Positions 1-11,101 of a stretch of 64,000 nt of DNA are shown here, in pieces; the first letter of the stretch is position 1, and every line of letters starts with the position of its first letter. This stretch comes from Hygrocybe punicea. Taxonomy: Eukaryota; Basidiomycota; Agaricomycetes; Agaricales; Hygrophoraceae. The translations under genes were made by a program, and so were the position numbers. A model generated the notes under the pieces. The model worked only from the letters and a program-made list of their open reading frames with translations. It did not search any database and had not been told where the DNA came from. The stretch spans positions 3,348,001 to 3,412,000 of the forward strand of contig OY744467.1 of NCBI GenBank assembly GCA_963556145.1, in the 5' to 3' direction.

Positions 1-2
1 CA

Positions 3-1136
3 TTTTGGTCACCCCTTGGATTACTTCGCCTTACATCACTGCCCACTGGATTCACCAATTCACCTGCTGAATTCCAGAGATGCATGACTTTCGTTCTTCA
101 AGATGAAATGCCTGAGATAGCCAATATCTTTATTGATGATTGTTCTATCAAAGGACCAGTTTCAAATTACCTGGACACAGAAGGAAAACCAGAAGTGCTC
201 ACAGACAACCCAGGAATCAGGAGATTCATCTGGGAACATGCTTGTGATGTACATCGCATAATGCACAGAATTAAACGTGCTGGAGCTACTTTTTCAGCCA
301 AGAAGACACAGATTTGCAGACAAGAAGCTATTATCGTCGGACAGAAATGTACCCCAGCAGGACGCATTCCTGAAGATGACAAAGTTTCAAAAGTTCTTAG
401 TTGGCCACCACTCAAGACTCCCAGAGATGTCAGAGGATTTTTGGGACTCTGTGGCACAGTTCGTGTTTGGATTCAAGATTATTCCCTTCTTGCAAGACCC
501 CTCACAGAATTAGTTCACAAAGGAGCAGAGTTCATTTGGGATGAAAGGAGACAAGCAGCCTTTGATACTCTGAAGCAAAGAGTATCATCAGCTCCTGCTT
601 TAAATCCCATTGACTATCATTCAGACAACCCCGTCTTTTTATCAGTTGATAGCAGTGCTATCGCTGCAGGATTTATTCTCTCACAGATTGATGACAATGG
701 AAGACGCCGTCCAGCTCGTTATGGATCACTACCCATGAATGAAAGAGAGTCCAGATATTCCCAGCCCAAATTGGAATTATATGGACTCTATCGCGCATTA
801 CGTCACTGGCGAATTCATCTTATTGGAGTGAAGAATTTGCATGTTGAAGTTGATGCTAAATACATCAGAGGCATGCTTAATGAACCTGATCTCCAACCCA
901 ATGCCGCAATCAACAGATGGATTCAGGGAATCCTTCTTTTTGATTTCAATTTAATTCATGTCCCAGCAAAGCAATTTAAAGGACCAGATGCCCTCTCCAG
1001 GAGAGAATTAGCAGAGGATGAAGAAATAATAGAACATGATGATTCCTGGCTGGATGACATTGCACTGCTCATTCATGTCCCAGACCCTCACCAAATCAAG
1101 AGATATTGTTTCTCCAAAATTGCCATACAAGACTAG
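3..1136 (+). CDS. Ty3/gypsy pol, reverse transcriptase (partial) and RNase H
   Basis: The frame is already open at the left edge, so the 5' part of pol (and gag and the 5' LTR) lies outside the window. The first codons read as the RT palm motif LPTGFTNSPAEFQ, followed by the catalytic FIDD box (the YxDD equivalent) near position 135. Then come the connection region (RGFLGLCGTVRVWI) and an RNase H domain (LSVDSSAIAAGFILSQ) ending in the typical DALSR motif near position 1000. RT copies element RNA and RNase H degrades the template strand. The frame stops at 1136, about 100 nt after the integrase frame opens one base over, so pol is split. This is either a decay lesion or a frameshift site. A Ty3/gypsy assignment is safe; the clade is not resolved. 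Confidence 0.9.
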   Translation, partial: FWSPLGLLRLTSLPTGFTNSPAEFQRCMTFVLQDEMPEIANIFIDDCSIKGPVSNYLDTEGKPEVLTDNPGIRRFIWEHACDVHRIMHRIKRAGATFSAKKTQICRQEAIIVGQKCTPAGRIPEDDKVSKVLSWPPLKTPRDVRGFLGLCGTVRVWIQDYSLLARPLTELVHKGAEFIWDERRQAAFDTLKQRVSSAPALNPIDYHSDNPVFLSVDSSAIAAGFILSQIDDNGRRRPARYGSLPMNERESRYSQPKLELYGLYRALRHWRIHLIGVKNLHVEVDAKYIRGMLNEPDLQPNAAINRWIQGILLFDFNLIHVPAKQFKGPDALSRRELAEDEEIIEHDDSWLDDIALLIHVPDPHQIKRYCFSKIAIQD

Positions 1137-2568
1137 CACACTCCCATCCTCAAATGCTCCTAGATCAAAACAGGAGAAAATACTTCAGGATGTATATCAT
1201 TTCCTCTCCACACTAGAAATGCCTCCTACAGAATCTTTGCAGGCTCGTAAAAGATTTCTGAAGAAGGTTTCAGAATTCTATCTCAAAGCAACACACATGT
1301 TCAAGAGAAATGGAAAACGATCTCCTTTATTGGTAATCATGAACCCAAGGAAGAGAATAGCCATTCTGACTCAGGCTCATGAGAACCTAGGACATAAAGG
1401 AGAACATGCAGTATTCGATTTAGTACGACTTCGTTTCTATTGGCCACACCTCAGGACAGATGTTCGCCATCATGTTTCATCCTGTCATGAATGTCAAATT
1501 CGTACCTTAAAGAAGATGGAGATATCCCCTACCATTTCTACTCCCACCACTCTATTCCAAAAGGTTTACATTGATGTGATGTCTATGCCACCATCAGGAG
1601 GATTCAATTTCATTGTTGCTGCCCGTGATGATCTCTCAGGCACAACTGAAGTTCGCGCCATTCGTTCCAACAATTCCCAGAACCTAGCAAAGTTCTTCTG
1701 GGAACAGATCTATTGTCGCTATGGAGCCATTGGTCATGTAGTCACAGACAATGGAAGCGAAGTCAAAGGTGCATTTGAAATCCTACTTCGTCGTATGAAG
1801 ATTCCTCAGGTTCGCATCACACCTTACAACAAACATGCCAATGGAGTAGTGGAACGTGGACATTTCACATTAAGAGAAGCTATTGTCAAATCTTGTGACA
1901 AGGACAAATTTGGAGGAATTCGAAACTGGCATAAGCATGTTGAAGCTGCTATGTTCGCAGATCGAATCACAGTTAGTAGTGTGACAGGATATTCACCCTA
2001 CTACCTCCTACATGGAATGCACCCTCTCCTACCATTTGATCTTTCAGAAGCAACCTTTATGGTTGAAGGCTTTCGTTCAGGCCTCTCTACCTCAGAATTG
2101 CTGATGCTCCGCATCAGGCAATTAGAAAGGCATCAAGAAGACATAGACAAAGCAGCTACCACATTGGAACAAGCACGTTTCAGATCAAAATTGCAATTTG
2201 AACGCAGATTCCATAAACATTTGCAGAAACGCAATTATGAACCAGGAGAATTAGTCTTAATTCGGAACAGTAGACTGGAATCTACTGTAGGAAAATTCAA
2301 GACTGAACCACGCTATCTTGGACCCTTTGAAGTTGTTCAAAGAACTCCCAAAGGGAACTACATATTGAAGGAACTAGATGGAACCGAACATGCTGAACGT
2401 TACGCCGCGTTTAGAATCCTGCCATATATTTCTCGGAATCACCCATTCCTTCTAGACCCAATTGATCCAGAAGATTCGGACAATCCCATGGATTCAAGCT
2501 CAGACCAAGATTCCCCTATCGAACCCGATTCCATTCATTCGGATAAAAATACATCACACCAGTATTAA
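1036..2568 (+). CDS. Ty3/gypsy pol, integrase
   Basis: This continues the upstream RT/RNase H frame in the +1 frame; homologous protein resumes near codon 20, so the ATG at 1036 is probably not a true start. A zinc-binding H2C2 region lies near residues 115-155 (histidines around GHKGEH, then CHECQ). The DDE core follows: YIDVMSMP, VVTDNGSEVKG and the HANGVVERGH glutamate. The C-terminal part has the GPF-like box (YEPGELVLIRNSR, LGPFEVV) and an acidic serine-rich tail, with no chromodomain. Integrase inserts the cDNA into host DNA. The three catalytic residues are intact. Confidence in family is high; activity is doubtful because of the frame break upstream. Confidence 0.9.
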   Translation: MMIPGWMTLHCSFMSQTLTKSRDIVSPKLPYKTSTLPSSNAPRSKQEKILQDVYHFLSTLEMPPTESLQARKRFLKKVSEFYLKATHMFKRNGKRSPLLVIMNPRKRIAILTQAHENLGHKGEHAVFDLVRLRFYWPHLRTDVRHHVSSCHECQIRTLKKMEISPTISTPTTLFQKVYIDVMSMPPSGGFNFIVAARDDLSGTTEVRAIRSNNSQNLAKFFWEQIYCRYGAIGHVVTDNGSEVKGAFEILLRRMKIPQVRITPYNKHANGVVERGHFTLREAIVKSCDKDKFGGIRNWHKHVEAAMFADRITVSSVTGYSPYYLLHGMHPLLPFDLSEATFMVEGFRSGLSTSELLMLRIRQLERHQEDIDKAATTLEQARFRSKLQFERRFHKHLQKRNYEPGELVLIRNSRLESTVGKFKTEPRYLGPFEVVQRTPKGNYILKELDGTEHAERYAAFRILPYISRNHPFLLDPIDPEDSDNPMDSSSDQDSPIEPDSIHSDKNTSHQY

Positions 2569-3349
2569 TGGAAGAAATAAAATATGATATCGCGCCATGC
2601 TTAGTCCAAGAAATAATGAAGAAATGTGTATGGAAAGGAGATGTAAAAAGAGACAGACAAACAGTGACCCCACCCAGATCCTAGAAGCCAATCCCCGATA
2701 TTCCACCCCTGCTACACGCCCAGAGACCAGTGTACCACTCTATGGAAGGACATCCCCTGTTCCCACCTCCCATCATTTGCCAGAAACGAACGTACAATCG
2801 TTGAAGCTCGGAATTAGAAAAATAACGCAAGACTAGGCCAAGAAATAGTTAATGACAAGAAAAGCGTTTACAAAAGAACAACTCACCACCCTTTTTCGAA
2901 AAGGGGCCGTTGTTTTTTTTTTTAGGAGAATAAATAATTGGGGCAAGCAGAATTCATAGCCGTGGATAGTTACGATTCCCTGGCAGCGGAATAGCAGGAG
3001 AAAAGGAGCTGGCGCTTGAACGCGCAGGACAAAGCTGAGGAAAAAGGGGAACGCAAACGTCAGTCTAATATACGCTCCTACCCATCAAACACATGGCACA
3101 CATGTGCTCAGCAACCATATGACCAGAAGCCTGGACTGAATTGTGGCGCATCACACATCAGACCCTTAGAATTCCCAAACTGGAAATTTGTTACCAATTG
3201 ACAAATCAGGACACATCAATCATTTACTTAATGTAGACTATGTTGCCGCAGGCACGCAACTAGCCTAAAACAGAACCATTGGACCAATATGCCGGACATG
3301 CCAAATACATTCATTACCGAACCTTTTTATTTTTTGAACGCTACAAGTA
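2569..3349. other. non-coding 3' region of the Ty3/gypsy element
   Basis: There is no convincing gene; the short frames here have no domain. The stretch contains purine-rich tracts (around 2990-3012 and 3035-3053) that could serve as a polypurine tract, and a T run near 2911-2922. The matching 5' LTR is outside the window, so the 3' LTR start cannot be proved. Confidence 0.4.
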
Positions 3350-3925
3350 GTGTTCTTCACATTCCTTACTATCATACCTTCTTCACTCAATTCATCAAAC
3401 ACCTCATTCACTATGTTCTCTCAATTTTCGAATGAAGTGTCCAGCGCTACCATCAGCCCCTTTCCTATTGCCATCACTAGACGTCATCATGTCCACTTGA
3501 CGCCCATTACTGTCCCTGATCGAATCTATACGCCCATTCCTCATCCCCGCGCTTATCCTACCCAGTATCACCTACGTCACACCCGTCCCAATCAAGAAAC
3601 TGTATATCTCAGCGTAGCACTTCTCAACAAGATTCAGAAGCCCCTTCTTCAAGGAGTCAACGTTTGGCTTCTTCGCTATACTCCGCCTAAGCAGATTACA
3701 ATTGGAATGCACGTTACTGGATCTATGGGAGCAGGAGATGTAGAAAGAATTTGGACCATTAGGAATGGTTATGTTATTTTTCTTTGCAGCACGATCTTCG
3801 GAACTCGTTTTTTATTAGCCGTCCCTCAATATTGGACTCAAGAAGGTCAGGAGGACAGGACTGTAGGAATCGCTGAGGCTGCAAGGAACTGGCTCGATTC
3901 TCTACAAGTGCTATTCTGCGCTTGA
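3350..3925 (+). CDS. hypothetical protein, possible retroelement accessory ORF
   Basis: A 191-codon frame; the ATG at 3413 (MFSQFSNEVS) is an equally good start. I do not recognise it. It has a proline/histidine-rich N-terminal third, then a more ordered region with alternating hydrophobic strands (VWLLRY, YVIFLCSTIF, RFLLAVP) that could form a small beta-rich fold. It lies on the same strand as the upstream pol and before the putative LTR promoter, so it may be an extra 3' ORF of that retroelement. It could also be chance. No signal peptide or clear membrane segment is seen. Confidence 0.35.
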   Translation: MFFTFLTIIPSSLNSSNTSFTMFSQFSNEVSSATISPFPIAITRRHHVHLTPITVPDRIYTPIPHPRAYPTQYHLRHTRPNQETVYLSVALLNKIQKPLLQGVNVWLLRYTPPKQITIGMHVTGSMGAGDVERIWTIRNGYVIFLCSTIFGTRFLLAVPQYWTQEGQEDRTVGIAEAARNWLDSLQVLFCA

Positions 3926-4486
3926 CATTTTTTTTGAAGCACCCCACGTTCCTTATTTTTTTTATTTGTTTTTTGTATTATCATCAACTCGAATTAACGC
4001 TCCGCATCCCTCACTGCTCTCTGACTAAAGTCCAGAAAGTCAGACAAGAAACGATGTTTATCCTCCCTGTAAACCCTCATCCTCAGAAGCCATCATCAGC
4101 AAATGGAATTCGCCCCCACCGTCGCTACTCCCATATCCATCACAGAATTCTTCCATCACAACAATTTCAATTCACATTCACCTTTCCATCGGATTTGGAG
4201 GACAAATTTATATTGCTCATTCTGGAGTCCAGAATGGCCCAAGAACACATCCGAAACAATAATAAATGCGCAAGACGCCTTGCATAGACAATCCCACAAG
4301 CATCTTAGTGATGGGAGGAATTGATTTCATTGTTTGAAGAGTAGCAACTGGGGACAGTTGATTTTTCTTGTCTTGTGCGAATGTCATGATCCAAAAAGGA
4401 TTCGGATCAAAACATAGCAATATGCTGTCACTAGTCACCATCCCTACAGCACACATCACATTACAAGGACCATTCATACTGGAATG
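3926..4486. other. no recognisable gene
   Basis: AT-rich DNA with short overlapping frames on both strands. No domain, repeat or RNA gene was recognised. Confidence 0.4.
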
Positions 4487-4685
4487 CCCCCATCTGCATA
4501 TGGAGTAGAAAGGAATACCCTTATCTGCATATAGGACACACAGGAAATCCTTATCTGCACATAGGACATACATGAAACCCTTATCTATACAAGGGACATG
4601 CAAGGAAACCCTTATCTACAGAAGGGACATGCAAGAAAACCCTTATCTATGCAGAAGAAATGAAGGAATACCCTTATCTTAACTG
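4487..4685. repeat. imperfect ~30-32 bp minisatellite
   Basis: About six degenerate copies of a unit containing CCCTTATCTGCATA followed by a GGACA-type block (for example near 4517, 4549, 4580, 4610 and 4640). Copies differ by several bases. The translated frames here are a by-product of the repeat. Confidence 0.7.
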
Positions 4686-4990
4686 ATAAGGCCCCCAAAA
4701 CATCTTATCAGAGGCCAAAGAAGCACAAGAAGCACAGCCACATCCTTATCTCCAATCATAGAGATAACACATGCCACCCATCATTCCCTGATCAAGAAGC
4801 ACATCACATTTCATATCAATTGATCAAATACAGCCCAGCCCTGATCTTATCTTTTTCTTAACTGATAAGGATACCCACATGGCATGGCATCAATTGATCA
4901 AGAAGCACAGCCTCAGGAAGATGATTCTAGAAGCATAGCCTGGCACAGCCCTTGCCTTTGATTCACACACCCAAGATTGGACCAGCAACA

Positions 4991-5340
4991 TGACTCACTC
5001 CCATCAAATGTGACTCATTGGTCTATCCATGACAAATTATGACCCTTATGACATACTCATGACCCCCCATGACTCATTATGACCACCCATGACTAATTAT
5101 GACTATTTCTGACTCATTATGCCCCCTCCTTTGATTATAATTCCTATGTGACTCATTAATTGACTCTGTATGAGTCACAAACCCATGCCTTCCTTTCTTA
5201 TGACTCCTTATGAGTCATAACCCCCCCATGCCTTTCATCATTATGACTCCTTATGAGTCATAAACCTATGCCTCTCCCCTATATGACTCCCTATGAGTCA
5301 TATCCTATGCTCTCCATTTCATATACCATTCTATGACTCA
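4991..5340. promoter_or_regulatory. cluster of ten TGASTCA (Gcn4/AP-1-type bZIP) sites
   Basis: Perfect TGACTCA or TGAGTCA heptamers occur at 4991, 5011, 5070, 5110, 5149, 5171, 5211, 5254, 5294 and 5334. By chance one is expected every ~8 kb. Three sit in repeated near-palindromic modules (GACTCCTTATGAGTC at about 5200, 5243 and 5283). A TATA box follows 25 bp after the last site. TGASTCA is the known core site for Gcn4/AP-1 bZIP factors. The arrangement resembles the U3 enhancer of an LTR or a host promoter, and the former fits the upstream retroelement. Confidence 0.55.
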
Positions 5341-5364
5341 GTATGACTCCTGCTGTAGAATAGG

Positions 5365-5372
5365 TATATATA
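5365..5372 (+). promoter_or_regulatory. TATA box downstream of the bZIP-site cluster
   Basis: TATATATA followed by AGAGCCCAG, 25 bp after the last TGACTCA. No long ORF follows, which suits an LTR promoter with an untranslated R/U5. Confidence 0.5.
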
Positions 5373-6654
5373 GAGCCCAGTTTCTGCTGGAGATGGCTCA
5401 GTCACCTAATCTGACAGGCCCAGTCACAGGACAGTCCCTCTCCCAGATTCTGATTCACCCCTCTGTGTTTGTTTGTATTACTTGTGTAGTAGTACTTCAA
5501 ATACCAATTGCAATTCAAGTCATCATTCATTTGTTTAAGGATATCAATTGCAGTTATATTGATACTCCCTTATTACTTGTTTGATATATTTTCTTTGTGT
5601 TCTGTCACGTAGTACAGTCACATTCATCTTCTTTCAAGTTCTATTGATCATCACCAAAGATATCCCAGTACTTTATTCTGCACTAGTAGCCAATGTGCGT
5701 TTGAAGCTTCGGAATAAAGTCCGATATCTTGATCATCAATCCTACTTGCCTATTGTTCAGTTCATTCATTCTGTACATAGTATTTTGTCACACCTCCCTT
5801 TTTGTTTGACATCTACTGTTACACTCGCCCATCACCCATCGCCTATCGCCCATCGTCCATAATCTATCGCTCATCTCTGTTGTACCTCTGCTCATTGTAT
5901 ACTTGCTACTTGTATACTTGACTGTTGTACACTTGTTCATCTTACACTGTTCATACTTGCTTGAGTTATTATCCGCTTATACTCTTGCATACCTCTTGTC
6001 ACTCAAAGTCTTTACCTTCAGTAGGGAAGACCTCACTGTTCACTCATCCTCTATAAGTCATACATCTGACTTATATTATTGTCAAGTATTTGTTGTATCC
6101 CTCAAAGCTAACCTTTGATAGGATTCACACCACAACCCAACCACCCAACAGGAATACCCCAGAGTTATTAAAGAGCTAAATCCTTGTTTCTAAAGGACAA
6201 CAAGGTAATTTCCCGATCAACGACGCACTCCGGAAACCCTTGGTGTGGATTTGTTCAAACACTTCCCACGCAAAACACCTTGCAGGTACTTTTTCAGGGG
6301 AAAGGCAAATATGTAGTGGGCAGGAAACATGAAGACTCACTGCAACATCTTCAGCTAAAAGAGGCCACTCCTGTGGAAGTGCTCGCAGATCAGGTCCTTT
6401 GCTGACCTTGCCTGTGGAGTGATGCAGAGCCAAGATACACAGAATCTGGTGCCGGCTAATGTTTGTAAATCTTGCAATGGCACTGATATCAAGGCAAGAC
6501 ACCATTTGAACAATGGCCCAGTGAAGGTCGTCCGATGTTCATTTGCCTTTGGGCATGATGATGAGGCATCAAAAGACCATGGTTCAATGGCAAAGGTGAG
6601 GTGGGGACCCTGAATACTTGTCCTATCTCTCTCGTGCTGCACGCCTCCTCGAAA
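5373..6654. other. possible R-U5 leader and flanking DNA, no gene recognised
   Basis: Pyrimidine-rich, T-rich sequence to about 6150 (consistent with a transcribed leader), including a short CGCCCATCG-type repeat near 5830-5870. After that there is unassigned DNA with only short frames. LTR borders cannot be set because no second copy is in the window. Confidence 0.3.
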
Positions 6655-6700
6655 CTTGTTTAGAGGGCCAGTGCTTCGCATGGCATGAATGAGTTCTTCC
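6655..6700. repeat. dispersed repeat, copy 1
   Basis: A ~45-bp block (CTTGTTTAGAGGGCCAGT then GCATGGCATGAATGAGTTC) recurs at 60136-60182 and, more diverged, at 60409-60455. It is probably the end of a MITE or LTR fragment. DNA from here to 6900 has no gene; it includes a CACCC/CACA run near 6875-6895. Confidence 0.55.
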
Positions 6701-6900
6701 CAAAGTTCCAATCTTTGCCCTGAATTGATTCACTGCCACCTCATAAATCATATGGAGCAAGACTAAGCCCGCCAAACCCACCCATTATTCTAGTGCAAAA
6801 GTTATTAATGTAGACTCGCTGAGCCCAACCACTTTTATTTTATATCTCATATACATATTGAGAAAATTTTGGCCACCCACCCACCCACACACACATGACT

Positions 6901-7930
6901 TTAAGCATATATTGCCAGCACAAGATACTTGTCTCTGCATTGTCTAACATTAGCATCAGATAATTTATCAAGCATACCATCATATGAACAAGTATTTCCA
7001 GTAGTCATACCATCATGAAACCAAACCTTCTTGTCTGCACTTATGATTCTACTGGTGAAATGATATTCATCATGATAAACAATTCCTTTCAACCTCAATA
7101 ACTTGATGCCTTTGTCAGTCTCAAACTCAAGTGTATGACTGGTCTCAATGTCCATGAGTGGATATTCCAAAACAAGCACAGGTGGCAGAATAAGATTTGT
7201 TGCATAGCTGATTGACACTTAGAACACCTTCTACGTGTTTGTTGGGACAATGTTTCAATCCAATTCATAGTAGACCCTTGAACTGGAGTTTCTCCATGTA
7301 AAACATAACCAAGTTTATTATCCACTGGTTTTTCAGCAAATTTACACCTTGTACATTGATGCTGAGAAGATGTGACTGCAGTATCTACATGTAAAAGCTC
7401 CATGGCTAAACTGGCAACACTAATTCCAACAGGTCCCATTAGATATGTCTCAGGATGCTCATCATGCAAAATAGCCCTTAATTGATTTCTGAGTTGCACA
7501 AATGTCATATTGCCTTTCAATATATCTGAGAAGCCATCAGATAAAGTAGCCAGATAATCATTCATATCATGAAATACTTCAGACCATGCTATATGATTTT
7601 CCTTCCAGAGATCAAACAATATAACCAGGATAGAATCATATGCACAACTGTAATTGATTTCATCCCACAGCAAACCCACAGGGGAAGCTGACATATCTGT
7701 TCATTGTCTTTTAGCTGCCGGCAGTTCACAAGTTTCAATCAAATGCTTCCTGGACAAAAGTGGAACAGATCCTTATGCAGGGATAAAAGAAGTAGAAATT
7801 GACATGGTTGCTTGCTTATTTTTGTTCTTTTCAATGATCTGCCATGGACTGACTTCCACAGGGGCAATCAACAGGGGATCACTTCAAAGCTGCATCAGTT
7901 TTAGATGGGACATATGCAGTGCCTTTCCAT
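6901..7930 (-). pseudogene. Helitron C-terminal cysteine-protease-like domain (decayed)
   Basis: Continues the helicase polypeptide on the minus strand. The stretch 7694-7095 encodes the papain-like nucleophile region GLLWDEINYSCAYDS (Cys box) and paired CxxC motifs (CTRCKF, CSKCQ). The stretch 7218-6901 encodes the His-box region (YHDEYHFTSRI, then VWFHDGM), in a frame offset near 7210. Between 7930 and 7694 the helicase-to-protease linker is readable but carries two in-frame stops. Basidiomycete Helitron proteins are known to carry such ubiquitin-hydrolase/OTU-like extensions. At least one frameshift and several stops make this a relic. The 3' Helitron end (CTRR with hairpin) was not located. 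Confidence 0.75.
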
Positions 7931-7939
7931 TGTTGATTT

Positions 7940-10237
7940 TTAAATCATTGATGACCAGGCATCTTGTGCAATATGTACTGGCAATGTGCCTTCATATCTC
8001 ATTCTTGTGATGTCATCAAGCAGTTCTTGTTCCCTAAATTCTTGTCTGAGATATCCAGAGCATCCTCTGGTGATCATCTTATTGTCAAATCCTTGGATGA
8101 TTACAGTGCCAGCCGCAGTAGCACTTCTTGACAGTGATGAATAATATGCCATGTGTGAAAAGCAGCTGTTTAAATGCACAACATTGTATGGTCTTGTCTT
8201 TCCTTGAGCGGCATGTGCAGTCATGGCAAAGTTTGGCAAAACCCAAACCTGTTGTCTTTCAATCCTTTCTTTTAAATCACTTGGAAATACACACTGAACT
8301 GTCTTGGTGTTTTTCACAATTGGAACAACATTGTCTGGCAGTGAAGGAATCTGCACAAGCTTTGGTGGATTCTGAAGCTCAATGAATAATGTGTCCAGTA
8401 CACGCTTTCCATGATCTCCTTTTGATGACTGCCAACCAACAACAAATCCCTCTTGTCCCTTGGTAATGCAAAGTTCAGTTGCATCATTGTTTCTAAGCAT
8501 GACTGGCATTCCAACACACAAGGATAATTTACCAGCAAAGTTTTCTGTTCCACCATGGTGCACCTTCCATATTTCTCTTTGAGTATCAAAGTCTATCTCA
8601 CCAGATTCATGAAGTGCTTTTGATTTGCCTTTTGATTTATTTCTTATAGATGCATCCTTTTCCCTTCCCCATCTGTCAATGGAATAAAAGTTGATTAATT
8701 TCTGGTTTGTGTCTTTTGCAAATCTTTCACAGCCAAGCAAATTGATCTGATCCTTTTGAGAGTGAATGCCACAGATGATTGGCACATTTCTGAAATTCTT
8801 TGAGGCAACATTAGGTTGATCAGGTCTTTTTCCGGCAATTCGGCTTCTCAAAAATATAATATCATTTGGAGTACACTTTCCATATCGCATATTGACCAAT
8901 GCAGTTCTGAACTTTGCATCTTGGAGAGTTTGAGTCTTTTGTCTCATGTTTTCTCTGAGAATAACAACTGTAGTTACCTGATGCCAAAGCACTTTGCCAA
9001 CAGCAGTTTCCTGAGCATATGTTGTTAATCTAGAATGTGCTTGTATGCCAACTGTTCCACTATACAATGCTAATCCTCCAACTGGTGGCAATTGTGCAAA
9101 GTCTCCAGCAAATATCATGTTTATCCCACCAAATGGCAGGTCATGAATGTTTGTTGCTTTAGCAAGTTTGGCACTGATTTTATACAAGTCATGGCAGGAT
9201 ATCATTGAAACCTCATCAATGAATATGTAGTCAACTCCTTCTAATCTGGCCTTGAGCTGAGCAATGTTGGTGGCTTCATTTTTGCCAGATGAGTTTGGAT
9301 TAATGCCTAAGAAGTAATGATATGTGGAACCATTCTGTAATGCAGCCGATGTTCCAGTTGGACCAAGGATAACAAATTTGTAAGACTCATTTGCAGCTTT
9401 AAAAAAATCAACAACAGCTTTGATCACTTGTGATTTTCCAGTACCAGCCATGCCTCCAATATGCATTTTTAGTTGTTCACTACAAGATGAAGCATGGTTT
9501 GCAATAATTCTGAATGCCCTATCTTGTTCTGTATTCAAGTGGAATTTTTGAACAGTAGTGTCAATCAACAGCTGTCTTTGTGTATTCTCTGCTTTGAAAT
9601 TGTGCATAAAGTATGACTGGTCAACAACCATCACATTATTTTCATTGGGGTTTGAATATTGTGTGCCATGTTTATGTGACTTTGAAGGAATATTCTGGCT
9701 ATGTTCTTCAAGAATTTGTTGTCTTTTGTCTTGAACTGCAGATTTCCATTGAGATGCTGACTTATGCACTTCCACATTGAGTGGATTTATGTTCACTGCT
9801 ACATTGCCTTCCGGACAGTCATCTAACCAACCCACATTTCTAACAACATTTTCTGTAGATTCCATTTGTGCTTTGATCAACCTGCCATGACATCCAAGGT
9901 CGGTGTATTTGTTTAAATGATATTCTCCATCTTCACCATCTTGACCATCTGCAGCATAATCTATGTCTTCATCATTTTGACTGTAGTCATCATCAGGATA
10001 TGATATCATGTCTCCAGTCATAAACTGTGGGCATGTGCCATCTGGTAACATTTCACCCTTTTTGAGTTGTGCTGAAAAGTCATCTCTGGCATCATTGCAT
10101 TCATATCTCAAATTAAAATGGTCCATTATTTGTATTTGTCTTTTTGTAAATTCATGAGCATCAAATGCTTCATCCCAAGATTGGTCCCCTAACTTCAGGT
10201 CATGACCAGATCTCCATGGTTTGAACAAAGTTAACAC
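7940..10237 (-). pseudogene. Helitron RepHel, PIF1-like helicase part (5'-truncated)
   Basis: A 765-residue open frame with the superfamily 1 helicase motifs in order: Walker A GMAGTGKSQ near residue 264, Walker B IFIDEVSM near 335, motif III GDFAQLPPV near 375, and C-terminal motifs TAHAAQGKT and YSSLSRSA near 690-725. Such helicases unwind DNA during rolling-circle transposition. The frame begins with LTLFKPWRSG, an internal Helitron motif, and a stop precedes it. The HUH Rep nuclease half is therefore missing; the break coincides with the GGATTCC-rich repeat beginning near 10247. The helicase frame itself is uninterrupted, suggesting recent loss or recent insertion. The protease-like domain follows downstream. 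Confidence 0.9.
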
Positions 10238-10246
10238 GGTTGGAGC

Positions 10247-10527
10247 ACTTTACACTGAGCCACTGATTCCTAGTGGAATCCGATCAGAATGCTTGGATTC
10301 CTAGGATTCGGAGTGGATTCGGAGTGAATTTCAAGTCTAGCCAAATTGTTAGAATTATCACTATAAACTCATTCCTAGTGCATTCCTAGTCCCAGCTGAT
10401 TCTGAGTGGAATCCAAGCAGAATACTAGGAATCCACGGAATCCTATGGAATTCTGAGTAAAGTCCTAGCATTTGGACTCAACTTGGAATCCATTCGGATT
10501 CCATTAGGAATTGTAGAGTAAAAGTTT
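10247..10527. mobile_element. GGATTCC-rich MITE-like repeat that truncates the Helitron
   Basis: The stretch is saturated with GGATTCC/GGAATCC words. The ends are imperfect inverted repeats (ACTTTACACT at the left, and at the right the complement of ACTTTTACTC). Related GGATTCC-rich DNA recurs at 34910-35400. It starts exactly where Helitron homology stops. Confidence 0.45.
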
Positions 10528-10559
10528 TAATACTATTATCTAATTTATTGTATATCTAC

Positions 10560-11101
10560 TCAATTGGGGCGCTGCCCCGAAATAGATGGCTGAGTTTTGG
10601 GAGTTTATATAGGTTTGTTTGGTGCATGGACCATTTCACACACCAAAGGCCAAACAACGGACCCCGCCAACGCCCAAACAACCGCGCCCGTGCCCATGAC
10701 CCGTGACGCCCATCAACCACACAACGCCCACCTCCACGCCCACCTCCACGCACCACCAACATATGCGATGCCAGCCAACCACAGGAGCCAGAGATGGCAA
10801 CAGGGAGTGCAGCAGTGGGTGGTGCATCCACCCCCGCTGCCTGAGTAAGTTTTTATTTATTCTTCTATTTCAGATATTTTACTAACCATAACATGGCCAT
10901 AACGATGCCCACATGCCAGGCCATTGCAGGATGCACAACGATGCCGCCAGTCACAGCAATCCGACGCCAGTGGCAGCAGCGGCAGCAGCAGCAACAGCAA
11001 TGGCAGCAGGCCAGCAGCGGCAGCAATGGCAATGGTGGCAGGCCAGCCAGCAGCCGTGGCAATGGCAATGGCAACAGCAACGGCAGCAGGTCACCAGTAA
11101 G
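10560..11101. other. GC-rich low-complexity DNA with CAG-type repeats
   Basis: Contains CCACCTCCACGCC repeats (10728-10750), a possible small intron (GTAAGT at 10846, ending TTTCAG at 10873) and a GCAGCAGCAACAG tract (10965-11090). Translation gives glutamine/glycine-rich low-complexity peptides only. I do not call a gene. Confidence 0.45.
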
